Shown: positions 1 to 9,288, counted from the stretch's first letter. The stretch is DNA of 64,000 nucleotides from Spirochaetae bacterium HGW-Spirochaetae-1 (GCA_002839375.1 PGXY01000010.1:248001-312000); one strand, 5' to 3'. Notes: generated by a model not told the origin, from the letters alone. Numbers and translations: made by a program.

Positions 1-1284
1 GAGCTCATGACCTATCGCTGGCACGGACACATGGAAGGTGAGCCGGAACTGTATCGAACTGAAGAGGAGCGACAGGTCTATAAACAGGATGATCCCATTG
101 AAAAAATGAAAGGGTTTCTCCTCGGTGATGGAATTGCGGTGCAGTCTATTGAGGAAGTCACCTCCCGCGCGCAAAAGGATGTTGACGGGGCTGTTGAGTT
201 CGCCCGTTTATCAAAGGCTCCCGATATCGCGGACCTCATGACCTGCGTCTATTCCCCCGAGAGAGAACCGGTTTTTACGCAGGGGAATATACCCGTCATT
301 CCCGATACGGCCGTGGAAAAGTCCATGGCCCAGGCCATAAATGAAGCACTGGCCGGTGAAATGAAAAGAGACGGCACCGTGTTCATCTGGGGCGAGGATG
401 TGACCCTGGGTGGATATTTCAATGTTACGGAGGGACTGGTGGACGTATTCGGCCCGGACCGCATCATAGATACTCCCATCAGCGAATACGCCATCATCGG
501 CGGGGCCGTGGGTGCTGCCATGACGGGCCTTCGTCCCGTTCCGGAAATTCTTTTCTCCGATTTTCTCACGTGCTGCATGGACCCCATCGTGAACCAGGCC
601 GCCAAGCTGCGCTACATGACGGGCGGGCAGGTGAATATCCCCCTCACCATACGGACACCCGTGGGAAGCGGTATCGGCATGGCTGCACAACATTCGCAGT
701 CCATGGAACGCTTCTTTGCCGGGATACCGGGCCTCATGGTTGTGGCCCCGTCGGACCCCTTCAGTGCCATGGGTCTTCTCAGGGCCTGCATCCGGTCCGA
801 TAATCCAATTATATTTTTTGAACACAAGCTCCTCTATGCAGCCACGGGGCGTGTTCCCGACAGTGATTATATTCTTCCCATCGGAAAGGCCTTCGTGGTC
901 AGGGAAGGACGCGATGTTACCATCGTGTCACATCTTCTCGGTGTCAGCGTGGCCCGCGATGCCGCGGTAATTCTTGAATCGAAGGGGATCAGCGCCGAGG
1001 TCATAGACCTGTGCACCCTGTATCCCATGGACACCGATACAATCATGGAGTCCCTGGCGAAAACAGGGCGCCTGGTGACGATAGAGGAGGGCAATGCCAC
1101 GGGAGGCATCGGCGCCGAGGTCATCGCCCGTGCTGTCACGACGGGTTTCGGACTGCTCAGGACAGCGCCCCTGAGGATCGCGGCTCCAGAGTGCCCCATT
1201 CCCTATGCGCGGAACCTGGAGAATGCCATGATGCCCGATCCCGAAGATGCGGCGGTGAAAATAGCTGCCATGTTCCGGCAATAA
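1..1284 (+). CDS. 2-oxoacid (pyruvate-type) dehydrogenase E1, fused alpha/beta subunits, 5' truncated
   Basis: The frame is open from base 1, so the N-terminal part lies outside the window. The first ~90 visible residues resemble the end of an E1 alpha subunit (TYRWHGH, then a D-P-I segment). After a short linker comes a full E1 beta subunit: the GEDV region, the SEYAIIGGAVGAA segment, and the C-terminal transketolase-like domain with VTIEEG. E1 uses thiamine diphosphate to decarboxylate a 2-oxoacid and acylate lipoyl-E2. Alpha/beta fusions are known in several bacterial lineages. The substrate (pyruvate or branched-chain oxoacid) cannot be decided from this fragment. No E2 or E3 gene is visible in the window. 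Confidence 0.9.
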   Translation, partial: ELMTYRWHGHMEGEPELYRTEEERQVYKQDDPIEKMKGFLLGDGIAVQSIEEVTSRAQKDVDGAVEFARLSKAPDIADLMTCVYSPEREPVFTQGNIPVIPDTAVEKSMAQAINEALAGEMKRDGTVFIWGEDVTLGGYFNVTEGLVDVFGPDRIIDTPISEYAIIGGAVGAAMTGLRPVPEILFSDFLTCCMDPIVNQAAKLRYMTGGQVNIPLTIRTPVGSGIGMAAQHSQSMERFFAGIPGLMVVAPSDPFSAMGLLRACIRSDNPIIFFEHKLLYAATGRVPDSDYILPIGKAFVVREGRDVTIVSHLLGVSVARDAAVILESKGISAEVIDLCTLYPMDTDTIMESLAKTGRLVTIEEGNATGGIGAEVIARAVTTGFGLLRTAPLRIAAPECPIPYARNLENAMMPDPEDAAVKIAAMFRQ

Positions 1285-1320
1285 TAAATTATGACTCTTC
1301 CCGGAATTTTAAGAAAAGAT

Positions 1321-1533
1321 TTGCCACAGAGTCACAGAGGCACGGAGAATTATTCCTTTTACTATATCCTTTACTGCTCTTTCAATTGAATAACAATAAT
1401 CAGGATTTTTGTTAACAATAAAATGGAATAACATATATTTTCCCATGTTTGTGATACCATCAGGAACATTCATACAATGATTTATAAGGTTTATTTTTAA
1501 AAACTCAGTGCCTCGGTGTCTCTGTGGCGACAT
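1321..1533. repeat. Intergenic inverted repeat with CACAGAG-type degenerate units (copy 1)
   Basis: The 309-base gap after the dehydrogenase holds two inverted arms. The left arm (about 1322-1349) contains CCACAGAG-TCACAGAG-GCACGGAG; the right arm (about 1505-1531) is its reverse complement with about four differences. The arms enclose about 150 bases of AT-rich sequence with no convincing gene. A related element lies at 15801-15945. Such CACAGAG/CGCAAAG-type intergenic repeats occur in many bacterial genomes. They could be non-autonomous mobile elements or folded RNA, but I see no transposase or target duplication. Confidence 0.6.
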
Positions 1534-1593
1534 ATTTCTTTGATTTTATTTTAATATAATTTAATTACAATAATTCGGAATGATCCTGACTCA

Positions 1594-3387
1594 TCAATTA
1601 TACAGGGCCTGGATTTCCTCATGATACTTCCTGGCCACGATATCACGCTTGAGCTTTAAGGTCTGCGTCAGGGTGCCGTTCTCCACGGAGAAACCGTCCC
1701 TGACCACGAGGAGTTTGCGCGGGATCTCGTAGCTCCCGTATTTATCCTCGAGCTGTTTCCGTATGCTGTCGTGGATAAATTGCATGACGACGGGAGATTC
1801 CAGCATGTCCTCGGGAGACGATTCAATGTTGTTTTTCTCAAGTATGCTCTGAAGCTGTTTCAGGTCGGGAACAACCAGTCCTATCGTGTAAGATTTGCCC
1901 TCACCGTAAATCATGATGTTCTCAATAAACGGCGCCAGGCGGATATCCTCCTCAATGGACGAGGGGAAGACATATTTGCCGTTTTCCAGCTTAAACTGTT
2001 CTTTTATTCTTCCGGTTATGTGAAGGAAACCTTCACTGTCGAATTTACCGCGATCGCCGGTGCGGAGTCCGCCGTCAACGGTCATAACAAGACGTGTCTC
2101 CTCGGGTTTATTGTGGTAACCCTTCATGACATTGGGGCCGTAAACCACGATCTCACCGTCGCCATTTTCCGGATCACCTTTTGATATGTCTATTTTTACC
2201 GTCACGTTATCTATAACCTTTCCGGCCGTTCCCAGTTTGAAGTCATAGGACCGGTTCATGGTTATACCCGGCGAGGTTTCCGTCATACCATAGCAGTCAT
2301 AGACCGGTATACCGATGGAAAAAAAGAACTCGGCGATGTTCCTGTTCATAATGGCGCTTCCTGTCATGGATCCTTTCAGTCTCCCTCCGAAACGTTTTCT
2401 TATCTGAAAAAAAATGAACAGGTCGGCGGCACGGTAAAGCACTGACTCAATGATGCCCGGACCATTATTTTCCCCGGCCCTGAATTTTCTTGCGGCGATA
2501 TCAAAAGCGGCCCGTGCCATGCGCGCGCGGAATACACCCCCGGACTGAATTTTTTCCATGATGCCCATGTATATCATGTTGAAAACCTTTGGTACGGCTA
2601 TAAGCACCGTGGGCTTCACCAGGGCGATGTCCTCGAGCACGGTTTTGATACTTTCCATGAAACAGATGCAGGAGCCCGTCAGAATCATGGAGTAGAGTTC
2701 CACGGTCTGGCCGAAGGTATGGGCCCAGGGAAGAATGGAGAGACTCACCTCGTCGCTGCCGATTTCAGGATAGGCTTTCCTTCCGCCGTGAATATTGCTC
2801 GTTATATTGCCATGGGATAGAAGGACTCCCTTGGGTTCACCCGTGGTCCCCGAAGTGTAAATAAGCATGGCCGTATCATCGGGACCGGGGTGCAGGGACG
2901 GACTGGATTTCATGGAACCCTGGATTTCCAGGGCACGCAGGGAATTGCCCTCGGTCCCTTCAATCAGGAAGACATATTCCAGTGTGGGTATGGAAAGTAT
3001 GTAATGGCGTACCTGGTGATAAATAGACAGGTCAGAGACAAAAAGGACCTTGAGTCCGCTGTCTTTTATTATATATTTCCATGTCTTCGGCAGCTCCGCT
3101 TCATACATGGGAATGAAACGTGCTCCCAGGCCGTAGGTGGCGAAAGCGGCAATGGCCCATTCGGGACGGTTGTTTGATATGATGCCCACGGAATCGTTCT
3201 TTCCAACACCGATGCCGGCAAGTCCGCTGCGGAGATTGTCCACGCGTTCACTGATCGACCGGTATGAGAGCCGGTTGTATGTTTTTGTTTTTTTATCTTT
3301 GATGCCGAAAAGCGGTTTTTGCGGGAAATCAGCCGCGCTCTTTTCAAAGAGTTCTACGAGATTGTCGGGTTTTTCATACACGTACAT
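1594..3387 (-). CDS. Long-chain acyl-CoA synthetase (AMP-forming), FadD15-like
   Basis: A 597-residue ANL-superfamily enzyme that activates a fatty acid with ATP and CoA. The P-loop motif YTSGTTGEPKG is at about residues 177-187. Downstream are the adenylate-binding YGMTETSPG motif and the TGDRG...ITGR hinge before the C-terminal subdomain. An earlier in-frame ATG lies at 3399, but the bases just after it (GGAGGAAGG) form a strong ribosome-binding site for the ATG at 3387, so I chose the shorter start. The gene stands alone between the intergenic repeat and the AraC regulator. The length is normal for the bacterial long-chain family. Chain length specificity is not readable. Confidence 0.92.
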   Translation of the reverse strand: MYVYEKPDNLVELFEKSAADFPQKPLFGIKDKKTKTYNRLSYRSISERVDNLRSGLAGIGVGKNDSVGIISNNRPEWAIAAFATYGLGARFIPMYEAELPKTWKYIIKDSGLKVLFVSDLSIYHQVRHYILSIPTLEYVFLIEGTEGNSLRALEIQGSMKSSPSLHPGPDDTAMLIYTSGTTGEPKGVLLSHGNITSNIHGGRKAYPEIGSDEVSLSILPWAHTFGQTVELYSMILTGSCICFMESIKTVLEDIALVKPTVLIAVPKVFNMIYMGIMEKIQSGGVFRARMARAAFDIAARKFRAGENNGPGIIESVLYRAADLFIFFQIRKRFGGRLKGSMTGSAIMNRNIAEFFFSIGIPVYDCYGMTETSPGITMNRSYDFKLGTAGKVIDNVTVKIDISKGDPENGDGEIVVYGPNVMKGYHNKPEETRLVMTVDGGLRTGDRGKFDSEGFLHITGRIKEQFKLENGKYVFPSSIEEDIRLAPFIENIMIYGEGKSYTIGLVVPDLKQLQSILEKNNIESSPEDMLESPVVMQFIHDSIRKQLEDKYGSYEIPRKLLVVRDGFSVENGTLTQTLKLKRDIVARKYHEEIQALYN

Positions 3388-3545
3388 GCCTTCCTCCATA
3401 ATGTCTGAAAAATACCCGGTTTGTCGCCGGGTAGTATAAAAATAACGGAAAATTATGGAGTTATCTAATCATAGATGCAGTTTGAAGATATTGGCAATGG
3501 TCATTTTTACATATGTGAAAATGACAGGTCCACGGGAAGAGGAAT

Positions 3546-5126
3546 TTATCGTACCGATGCGGCCAGTTCCTCGCGGTATTCCGTGGGTGTTTTCCCTTTA
3601 ATATATTTAAATACGCGGTTGAAGGTGGAGAGACTTTCGAAACCGACGGCATAGGCAATTTCAATGATTTTTGTATCATTATCATTGAGCATTCTCACGG
3701 CTTCTTCGATGCGCAGGTTGTTTATATATTCATTTATTTTGCTACCCGTATATGTCTTAAAGAGGCTGCTCATGTAATTGGGATTCATGTCAATGGCCGA
3801 GGCCAGGCCTTCGCGCGACAGATCCGAGGTGTAATTATCCTTAATAAATTGTATGATGCGGTCGAGTTTTTCCCGGGTAGTTTCATTTATATTGTTTTTA
3901 TTTGCCGCTGCATCGGTTTTTTTCAGGTTTCCGTAAATGGCCTCGAGCTGCAGATTTTTTTTCATCACCTCCCTGGCGAAGAACAGGACAAACAGGAGCA
4001 GAAAAAAAGGAGAACAGAAGGTAACGAGCATGAGCACCAGGCGCGAACCGGTGAAGGAGAGTACTAATTCAATGGCTGCAATGGAGACGCCTCCCAGGGA
4101 TATTATCCTCATCATATGTAAACGGAACCGGTCGGGCTTGATCTGATCAAGACGCCTGATGAGATAGAGATACAGCGGTGTCATGATCGCGAGATTCGCC
4201 ACTCCCAGCGAATCGCCGATGTATGTGGTAATTACGGGCTCTTCTTTAAAGTAAATACTTGAAATGAGTATAATAAGGATGGCGCCCAGGACCGGGGGGA
4301 TGGCCCGCCAGTTTATATCCGCGATAAAGACGCCATACATGGATTGAATGATGAGAATCAGTGCTAGGGAAAAGAACTGTATGGCCGAGTGGTGAATGAA
4401 TTTTACGACTGATATGCTCACATCGCTGTAGGGGAAATACAGTGAGGCGACGAATATGATATAGAACAGCACGGCAAAGGAACTGTAGAGGTATAACCAC
4501 TCCTTTCTGTTCCAGAGATAGAAAATAATTAAAATGAAGAGAATAAGGAAGGATATCGTAACCAGTTCAAAAGGCAGATGAATGAAAATAAAATCGGTGA
4601 TGAGTGTTATGGCCTGGAAGCTTTTTTTCTGCCGCAGTGATACCGGTGAACTGATTCCCGCCACTTCATTGCTGAAGGTCCCCAGGTGAATGTATATTTC
4701 ATTTTTACCCTTCCTGAGGATTCCATGGGGAATTTTATAATTTCTTCTTATGGGAAGAATGCTTATATCATGGGGAGAATTTTCACCGATAAGATGGCCG
4801 TTCAGGAAAACGCGGTCGGTATAAAAAACCCGTCCCATGCTGATTCCGTAAAAGAGGGAAGTATCCTCATTAATGGTAAACGTGCTTCGCAGCCAGACAT
4901 ATTGAAAACCATTGATTGGGGGATAGTCAAGATAGAGTCTGACGGGAATCTCCGCTGGTTTCCACTCTTTCGCCTGCTGTGCGATTTCCAGGCCCGGGTC
5001 CTGCCTGTACAGTATTTCCCAGGGGCCGATGACACGCGACGGCATTTTGTCGGAGCAGGACATGGACAGTGCTGTCATGGCCCCTATTAACAGAATTTTC
5101 TTGATGATATTTATTTTCATATTCAT
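3546..5126 (-). CDS. 7TM (DISM-type) membrane protein with C-terminal AraC DNA-binding domain
   Basis: The protein starts with a lipoprotein-like signal (KINIIKKILLIGAMTALS, then MSC). A beta-rich extracytoplasmic region follows to about residue 170, then seven hydrophobic segments (about 175-375) and a C-terminal AraC/XylS double helix-turn-helix (about 410-515). The second helix-turn-helix has AYAVGFESLSTFNRVFK and the family's GKTPTEYR ending. The layout suggests a sensor that binds an extracellular ligand and regulates transcription while membrane-anchored. A start at 5120 is equally possible; upstream in-frame codons to 5201 would bury the signal peptide. Ligand and target genes are unknown. 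No clear ribosome-binding site is visible. Confidence 0.8.
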   Translation of the reverse strand: MNMKINIIKKILLIGAMTALSMSCSDKMPSRVIGPWEILYRQDPGLEIAQQAKEWKPAEIPVRLYLDYPPINGFQYVWLRSTFTINEDTSLFYGISMGRVFYTDRVFLNGHLIGENSPHDISILPIRRNYKIPHGILRKGKNEIYIHLGTFSNEVAGISSPVSLRQKKSFQAITLITDFIFIHLPFELVTISFLILFILIIFYLWNRKEWLYLYSSFAVLFYIIFVASLYFPYSDVSISVVKFIHHSAIQFFSLALILIIQSMYGVFIADINWRAIPPVLGAILIILISSIYFKEEPVITTYIGDSLGVANLAIMTPLYLYLIRRLDQIKPDRFRLHMMRIISLGGVSIAAIELVLSFTGSRLVLMLVTFCSPFFLLLFVLFFAREVMKKNLQLEAIYGNLKKTDAAANKNNINETTREKLDRIIQFIKDNYTSDLSREGLASAIDMNPNYMSSLFKTYTGSKINEYINNLRIEEAVRMLNDNDTKIIEIAYAVGFESLSTFNRVFKYIKGKTPTEYREELAASVR

Positions 5127-5382
5127 TGTGTTGAGATACTGATCTGATCCGGGGTCAGAGCATGGTAAAGAATCAATATTTCCCGGGGCCATACTATCCA
5201 ATACAGGGCTTTTGCAGTCAAGAAAAAAGATAATTGACTTTTAATCTGAATCATTTACTATCCGTTCTATTGTGATCGGTGAATTCTATTCTTTTCAGGG
5301 TCAGGGGATTTTCTTTAGCCTGATACTAATAAATGATCCATGCAGAACCGATATTTAAAAAAAGGAAACCACCAATAAAGCT

Positions 5383-5736
5383 ATGATCGATATTTCTGTG
5401 GAAAAACACGGTTCAACCTCGGTAATGCATATCCAGGGCAAGTTTTATACCGATTCCATTGAGAAGGTAAAAAACATATGGAATGCCCTGGTTAATGAGT
5501 CTCCCCATGTCATAGCCATTGACTGCAGAGAACTGCGGGGCGTGGATTCCTCGGCGGTGGGAACAATGGTCTTATTCCTTAATTTCGCCATGGATAAAAA
5601 TATCAAGCTTGTTTTTTATGATCTGAGCCCTGAAGTGAAAAAGGTTTTTAATGCCGCCAAGCTCAACAGTTTTTTTACCATCACGACAAAACGGAATTTC
5701 GAAAGGCAGTTTTTTTCTTTTTCACTGTCTCACTGA
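5383..5736 (+). CDS. STAS-domain anti-anti-sigma factor-like protein
   Basis: A 117-residue protein that is essentially one STAS domain. It has the conserved segment with D-S-S-A-V-G (residues about 55-61), where the serine is the usual phosphorylation site. In RsbV/SpoIIAA systems this serine is dephosphorylated by a SpoIIE/RsbU-type PP2C phosphatase; one is encoded at 16372-17715. No anti-sigma kinase is visible nearby, so the partner circuit is inferred. A weak AAGGAAA ribosome-binding site lies upstream. Confidence 0.85.
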   Translation: MIDISVEKHGSTSVMHIQGKFYTDSIEKVKNIWNALVNESPHVIAIDCRELRGVDSSAVGTMVLFLNFAMDKNIKLVFYDLSPEVKKVFNAAKLNSFFTITTKRNFERQFFSFSLSH

Positions 5737-5768
5737 AAGAGCCCTTGCCTGTTCTGTATTTTTGGTTT

Positions 5769-6257
5769 TCAGTCCTTAGCCGCAGCTTTTTTTCCCGAAA
5801 TATATTCATCTTCCAGCTTTTCAGCGAGGGATTTATAGTACCCGTTCGAAAGGGTCTTGTATACGTTGAAACCTTCCAGCTTTAATGTCCGGAGTATCCT
5901 CTGGAACTGGCTTTGATCTTCTTCCGATTGATATATTTCAGTGCAGATGCCATGTCTCTGACCATAACCGCATTTCATGCATGAGGGATTATGCCGTTTG
6001 GAAACTGTTATTTCATGGTTATAATTATTAAAATAGCAGAAGGGGCATAATTCATAGTTAATACCCGAGGCATTGTGTTTTTGAATTCTCTTGTCCATCT
6101 TGATCCATATTTTTTCGGCTTCGTCCTCGTTCCAGCTCATTATCTCTTCCCTGTCCCCTTCTAGAAAATACCAGTCTTTGGGAATTGTTGTCATCTCTTC
6201 CAGGTGAATTGATTTTAATTCCATGAAAGACGAGAGAAGCTTATTGTAATTTTTCAT
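5769..6257 (-). CDS. Small zinc-ribbon protein of unknown function
   Basis: A 162-residue hypothetical protein. The start at 6257 follows a clear AAGGGGTGG ribosome-binding site; an upstream in-frame ATG at 6299 has none. The middle has two paired-cysteine knuckles (CPFC and CMKC, about 17 residues apart) plus a further Cys after GQRHGI, which suggests a structural zinc site. The N-terminal third is acidic and rich in Trp/Met; the C-terminus ends in a basic lysine-rich tail. I do not recognise the family. It converges on the STAS gene with about 30 bases between them. Confidence 0.7.
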   Translation of the reverse strand: MKNYNKLLSSFMELKSIHLEEMTTIPKDWYFLEGDREEIMSWNEDEAEKIWIKMDKRIQKHNASGINYELCPFCYFNNYNHEITVSKRHNPSCMKCGYGQRHGICTEIYQSEEDQSQFQRILRTLKLEGFNVYKTLSNGYYKSLAEKLEDEYISGKKAAAKD

Positions 6258-6640
6258 TTGTCCACCCCTTGAAATTGTGCCCATATGCTGAGAACTCATC
6301 GGGCAAATACCGGTTTATGTCAATAATAAATCACTCCACCATACCGATGGAGATTCCTGATATCAGAATTTAACATATAATTAATGCGGAAACCCCTTCC
6401 CTTAGGGTATATACTTATATACATTATATGCTTAATAATAATATAAGTATTTTTTCAGACTTTTATAGTATACTTTTTTTCCTTTGTGTTAAATATGTTA
6501 AATTATCAAAAAATCACCTGGAAAAGACTAATTTCTGTCAGTATGAGTATAATAATTATTGCCATTATAAAAACATGGGATATAATATACACATATTGAA
6601 CACATGATTTTATGTTTTGTAACAAGCAGTCAAATTACTT

Positions 6641-6708
6641 CCGGTGGACCCATTTCTTTTCATGTTCTCTGGCAACGGGTAGCAGCACGGTAAAATCCCG
6701 TTCACCGG
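6641..6708 (+). ncRNA. Possible structured RNA in the long leader upstream of the mbh operon
   Basis: The ~780-base gap 6258-7036 holds no convincing gene. Within it, CCGGTG (6641-6646) pairs with CACCGG (6703-6708), and AACGGG (6674-6679) pairs with CCCGTT (6697-6702). The two closing helices are directly adjacent on the 3' side. This nested pairing in otherwise AT-rich DNA suggests a folded RNA or a cis-regulatory leader of the hydrogenase/antiporter operon, about 330 bases upstream of its first start codon. I could not match it to a known riboswitch class. No terminator is visible between it and the operon. Confidence 0.3.
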
Positions 6709-6906
6709 ATTTTAAACTGAACTATTCGTTTCATTGCAGATTTTCGGATTGTCAATTCTTTTATAGAGAACATGACAAATAATTCTTATCATTTTACAAA
6801 AGTTTTTATGGGGGAAACCCCTATAAAATAATTAGGTAATGCACTGTTCAATAAAAGGCAGTATTGCCTATTGCAAAAAAAGCTGAAATGGAGTTAGCTT
6901 ATTTAT

Positions 6907-6941
6907 CGTAATAATATAGAATAAAGGTCTATATTATTACG
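6907..6941. promoter_or_regulatory. Perfect 13-bp inverted repeat upstream of mbh operon
   Basis: CGTAATAATATAG (6907-6919) and its exact reverse complement (6929-6941) surround a 9-base loop. There is no T-run after it, so it is not a typical terminator. It lies about 95 bases before the first operon gene and could be an operator or an mRNA-stabilising hairpin. Confidence 0.45.
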
Positions 6942-7036
6942 AGTGGTTACTCAGAGTCTTTTATGCGTCGATCTATTCCGACATCCGGTGACAGGTATTC
7001 CGTGATGTCTTAAATATATTAATATCAGGATTTCCT

Positions 7037-7552
7037 ATGAAAACTTTGTTTTGTTCAACAACAAGTCTAATTCTCTATCTCGCGCTCACGGCAGGCAGCG
7101 GGGAAGTGCTGCTATTCTGGTCGATTGAGGAACTCGTCGTAGGAGTTATTGTAAGTATTTTTGTCGGCCTGGTGTCCTCATTTATTATTCCCGATTCTGT
7201 CGTGGGGGAGATTGCGAATCCACTCAAATGGATTGCCGCTACATTTTATATGGTGGGCCCCTTTCTCCTGGCGCTGCTCATGGCCAACATAGAGGTACTT
7301 TACCGTATCATGACCGGGAATATACACCCGGCCATTGTGAAGGTTGAATCGGACCTGAAAAGCGAAACCGGCACCTACTTCTTTGCCAATTCCATAACAC
7401 TCTCTCCGGGAACTCTTACGATTGCCGTAGATGAGGAGACCCATGCAGTATATGTCCACTGTCTTGAGTGGAAAAAAGAAAAGGGTGTCAAGGCCGAACC
7501 GAATGATGTGTGCCTTTTTGCTTATTTCTGGATGAAAAAAATATTTGGATGA
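7037..7552 (+). CDS. mbhA: MrpE/MnhE-like antiporter subunit (MbhA)
   Basis: A 171-residue membrane protein of the MrpE family. It has N-terminal hydrophobic helices and the family's soluble C-terminal part with GT..FA.SITLSPGT..V and H-x-L-E-W. It opens a run of genes ordered as in archaeal Mbh complexes, where MrpEFG-type subunits form the sodium-translocating module. In Mrp antiporters this subunit is needed for assembly and its precise role is unsettled. No strong ribosome-binding site precedes the ATG, so the exact start is moderately sure. The stop is close to the next gene. Confidence 0.9.
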   Translation: MKTLFCSTTSLILYLALTAGSGEVLLFWSIEELVVGVIVSIFVGLVSSFIIPDSVVGEIANPLKWIAATFYMVGPFLLALLMANIEVLYRIMTGNIHPAIVKVESDLKSETGTYFFANSITLSPGTLTIAVDEETHAVYVHCLEWKKEKGVKAEPNDVCLFAYFWMKKIFG

Positions 7553-7565
7553 AAAGGGAGAAAGC

Positions 7566-7829
7566 ATGCAGGAGTTATTAATAGTAACGGCACTGGTCAT
7601 AAGCATCCTCATATTATTCATGGTTGTCAGGATTGCTTTCAGTAAAAATGTCCCCGAGAGGATCGTTGCGCTCGATACCATCAATACCATAGTCATTGTA
7701 CTCATGATTGTTTTGGGAGAGTACACGCGCAAGGCCCTTTATATTGATATAGGAATAGTGTACGGCATTATTTCATTTATCGGGACACTGTATATCGCCC
7801 GTTATCTCAGAGAGGAGAAGTCTAAATAA
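7566..7829 (+). CDS. mbhB: MrpF/MnhF-like antiporter subunit (MbhB)
   Basis: An 87-residue protein with three predicted membrane helices and the MrpF signature around R-I-V-A-L-D-T-I-N. The start at 7566 follows AAAGGGAGAAAG, a good ribosome-binding site; an upstream start at 7545 would overlap mbhA and lacks one. The stop TAA shares bases with the ATG of mbhC, implying translational coupling. It is part of the small-subunit core of the cation-translocating module. Confidence 0.9.
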   Translation: MQELLIVTALVISILILFMVVRIAFSKNVPERIVALDTINTIVIVLMIVLGEYTRKALYIDIGIVYGIISFIGTLYIARYLREEKSK

Positions 7830-8191
7830 TGGAAATAACCGCATATGTTCTTATAGGGATAGGTCTTTTTATTTCTTCCATGAGTGTCGTTGGACTCATG
7901 AGGTTCCCCGATATCTACACGAGACTGCATGCCGCGACGAAGACCACTACTTTCGGCAGCATTTTTATCGTGGCGGGGATCATTCTCAGGAATTTCGTGC
8001 ATACCGACAATGCAAGCATCATTATCATGGTGCATGCCATGCTGGCCCTCCTGGTCATCATTTTTACCAATCCAATAAGCGCTCATGCCATTGCCAGGGC
8101 CTCGCTGCTGTCGGGTATCAAACCTTTTGGTGTAAAAATAAATGAATTTGAAGAGCAGCAGAAAAAGTTTAATAAGGAGAACAGGCTGTGA
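7829..8191 (+). CDS. mbhC: MrpG/MnhG-like antiporter subunit (MbhC)
   Basis: A 120-residue protein with three hydrophobic segments and the MrpG motif MRFPDIYTRLHAATK (about residues 25-39). The ATG overlaps the previous stop. The C-terminus is hydrophilic and somewhat longer than minimal MrpG proteins. With MbhA and MbhB it forms the EFG part of an Mrp-like Na+/H+ exchanger inside the larger hydrogenase complex. Confidence 0.92.
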   Translation: MEITAYVLIGIGLFISSMSVVGLMRFPDIYTRLHAATKTTTFGSIFIVAGIILRNFVHTDNASIIIMVHAMLALLVIIFTNPISAHAIARASLLSGIKPFGVKINEFEEQQKKFNKENRL

Positions 8192-8433
8192 TTACTTCGG
8201 TCATATTTATCATACTATGCATTGTCATTATTGTGACTGCCATGCTGACCCTTTATTTCAGGGATCTGCTGGCCAGTGTTGTCAGCTATTCAGTCATGAG
8301 TCTCGTGTTAACCGTCGTATTTCTCCATCTCGACGCACCTGACGTGGCGATCGCCGAGGCGGGAATCGGCGCGGCGCTCACCACCTGTATTTTTGTAATT
8401 GCCGTCAGGCTTACCAGGAGGCGTGAAGAATGA
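8188..8433 (+). CDS. mbhD: MbhD-like subunit (DUF4040)
   Basis: An 81-residue membrane protein starting with GTG in a four-base overlap with mbhC. It has about three helices and the DUF4040 signature APDVAIAEAGIGAALTT. This domain corresponds to a piece of MrpA/NuoJ-like subunits, which in Mbh is encoded as a separate small protein. It ends in an overlap with the next gene. Confidence 0.88.
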   Translation: MITSVIFIILCIVIIVTAMLTLYFRDLLASVVSYSVMSLVLTVVFLHLDAPDVAIAEAGIGAALTTCIFVIAVRLTRRREE

Positions 8434-9272
8434 AGATCGCAAGCTTTTTATCATTGTTTCTCATCGCGGGATTTCTCTTCGTTGGCATAAACAGGCTTCA
8501 TCCCGTAGGACAGCCCCTGGGGAACCAGAATGTTTTCATCGACCGCACCGGGGAGCTGACGGATATCACCTATGTCGACACCATGGACGATTATTATCTC
8601 CGCAACGGCCAGCGTGAAACGGGATCGAATAATATCGTTGCCAGCGTAGTTTTTGATTATCGCGGATTCGACACCATGGGAGAAGCCAGTGTACTTTTCC
8701 TGGTTGTCACCAGTATATCCATGCTTCTCTATCCGTCCATACGGCTGAAGCGGGACACGGTGGAACTGCGTGATCCCCGGACAGGGTTCCCCATGGACAT
8801 GACCCGGATCGTCTCGAACGGAACGTATCTCATGTTTCCCCTCATCCTGGCCTTCGGAGCGTACCTGGTAATACACGGTCACCTGTCTCCCGGCGGCGGT
8901 TTTCAGGGCGGAGCGGTCATGGCATCGGGGACGGCGCTGCTCATCATAAGTTCCTATATCACCAGCCATCTGCACAGGACATACAATATATTTTCATTTT
9001 TTGAATCACTGGGCCTCACAATTTTCATCGGCATCGGTTTCGCCGGCATCGGCGTTACCTTCCTGTCAAACTTCCTGGCAAACGGGTCACCGGCCTTCTT
9101 CGGCAGAGTGATTGATCTGGGACCTAATTCCGGTTATCTGAATTCCGCGGGATTGCTTCCCTTTCTCAGTCTGGCCATAGGGATGGAGGTTTTTTTCGGT
9201 TTGAGCATAATACTGGTTTCCATGTTTCACCTTGCACGCAAGGAAAAAGATGAAAAGGGAATGATCAAGTGA
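8430..9272 (+). CDS. Fused MbhE-like and MrpB/MbhF-like subunit
   Basis: A 280-residue membrane protein that combines two Mbh subunits. The N-terminal ~115 residues carry the MbhE-type VVFDYRGFDTMGEA motif between hydrophobic segments. The rest is an MrpB/MnhB domain with HGHLSPGGGFQGG. In Pyrococcus these are two separate genes, mbhE and mbhF. The overlap with mbhD and position before the MrpC-like gene fit the canonical order. The fusion is real as far as I can see, with no stop or frameshift between the parts. Confidence 0.88.
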   Translation: MKIASFLSLFLIAGFLFVGINRLHPVGQPLGNQNVFIDRTGELTDITYVDTMDDYYLRNGQRETGSNNIVASVVFDYRGFDTMGEASVLFLVVTSISMLLYPSIRLKRDTVELRDPRTGFPMDMTRIVSNGTYLMFPLILAFGAYLVIHGHLSPGGGFQGGAVMASGTALLIISSYITSHLHRTYNIFSFFESLGLTIFIGIGFAGIGVTFLSNFLANGSPAFFGRVIDLGPNSGYLNSAGLLPFLSLAIGMEVFFGLSIILVSMFHLARKEKDEKGMIK

Positions 9273-9288
9273 TCAAGGAGTAATTACC

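Noticed and set aside
211-825. A 204-codon minus-strand frame within the dehydrogenase E1 gene
   Set aside because: It is a shadow of the conserved plus-strand gene; the protein is rich in His/Gly/Arg with no family resemblance.
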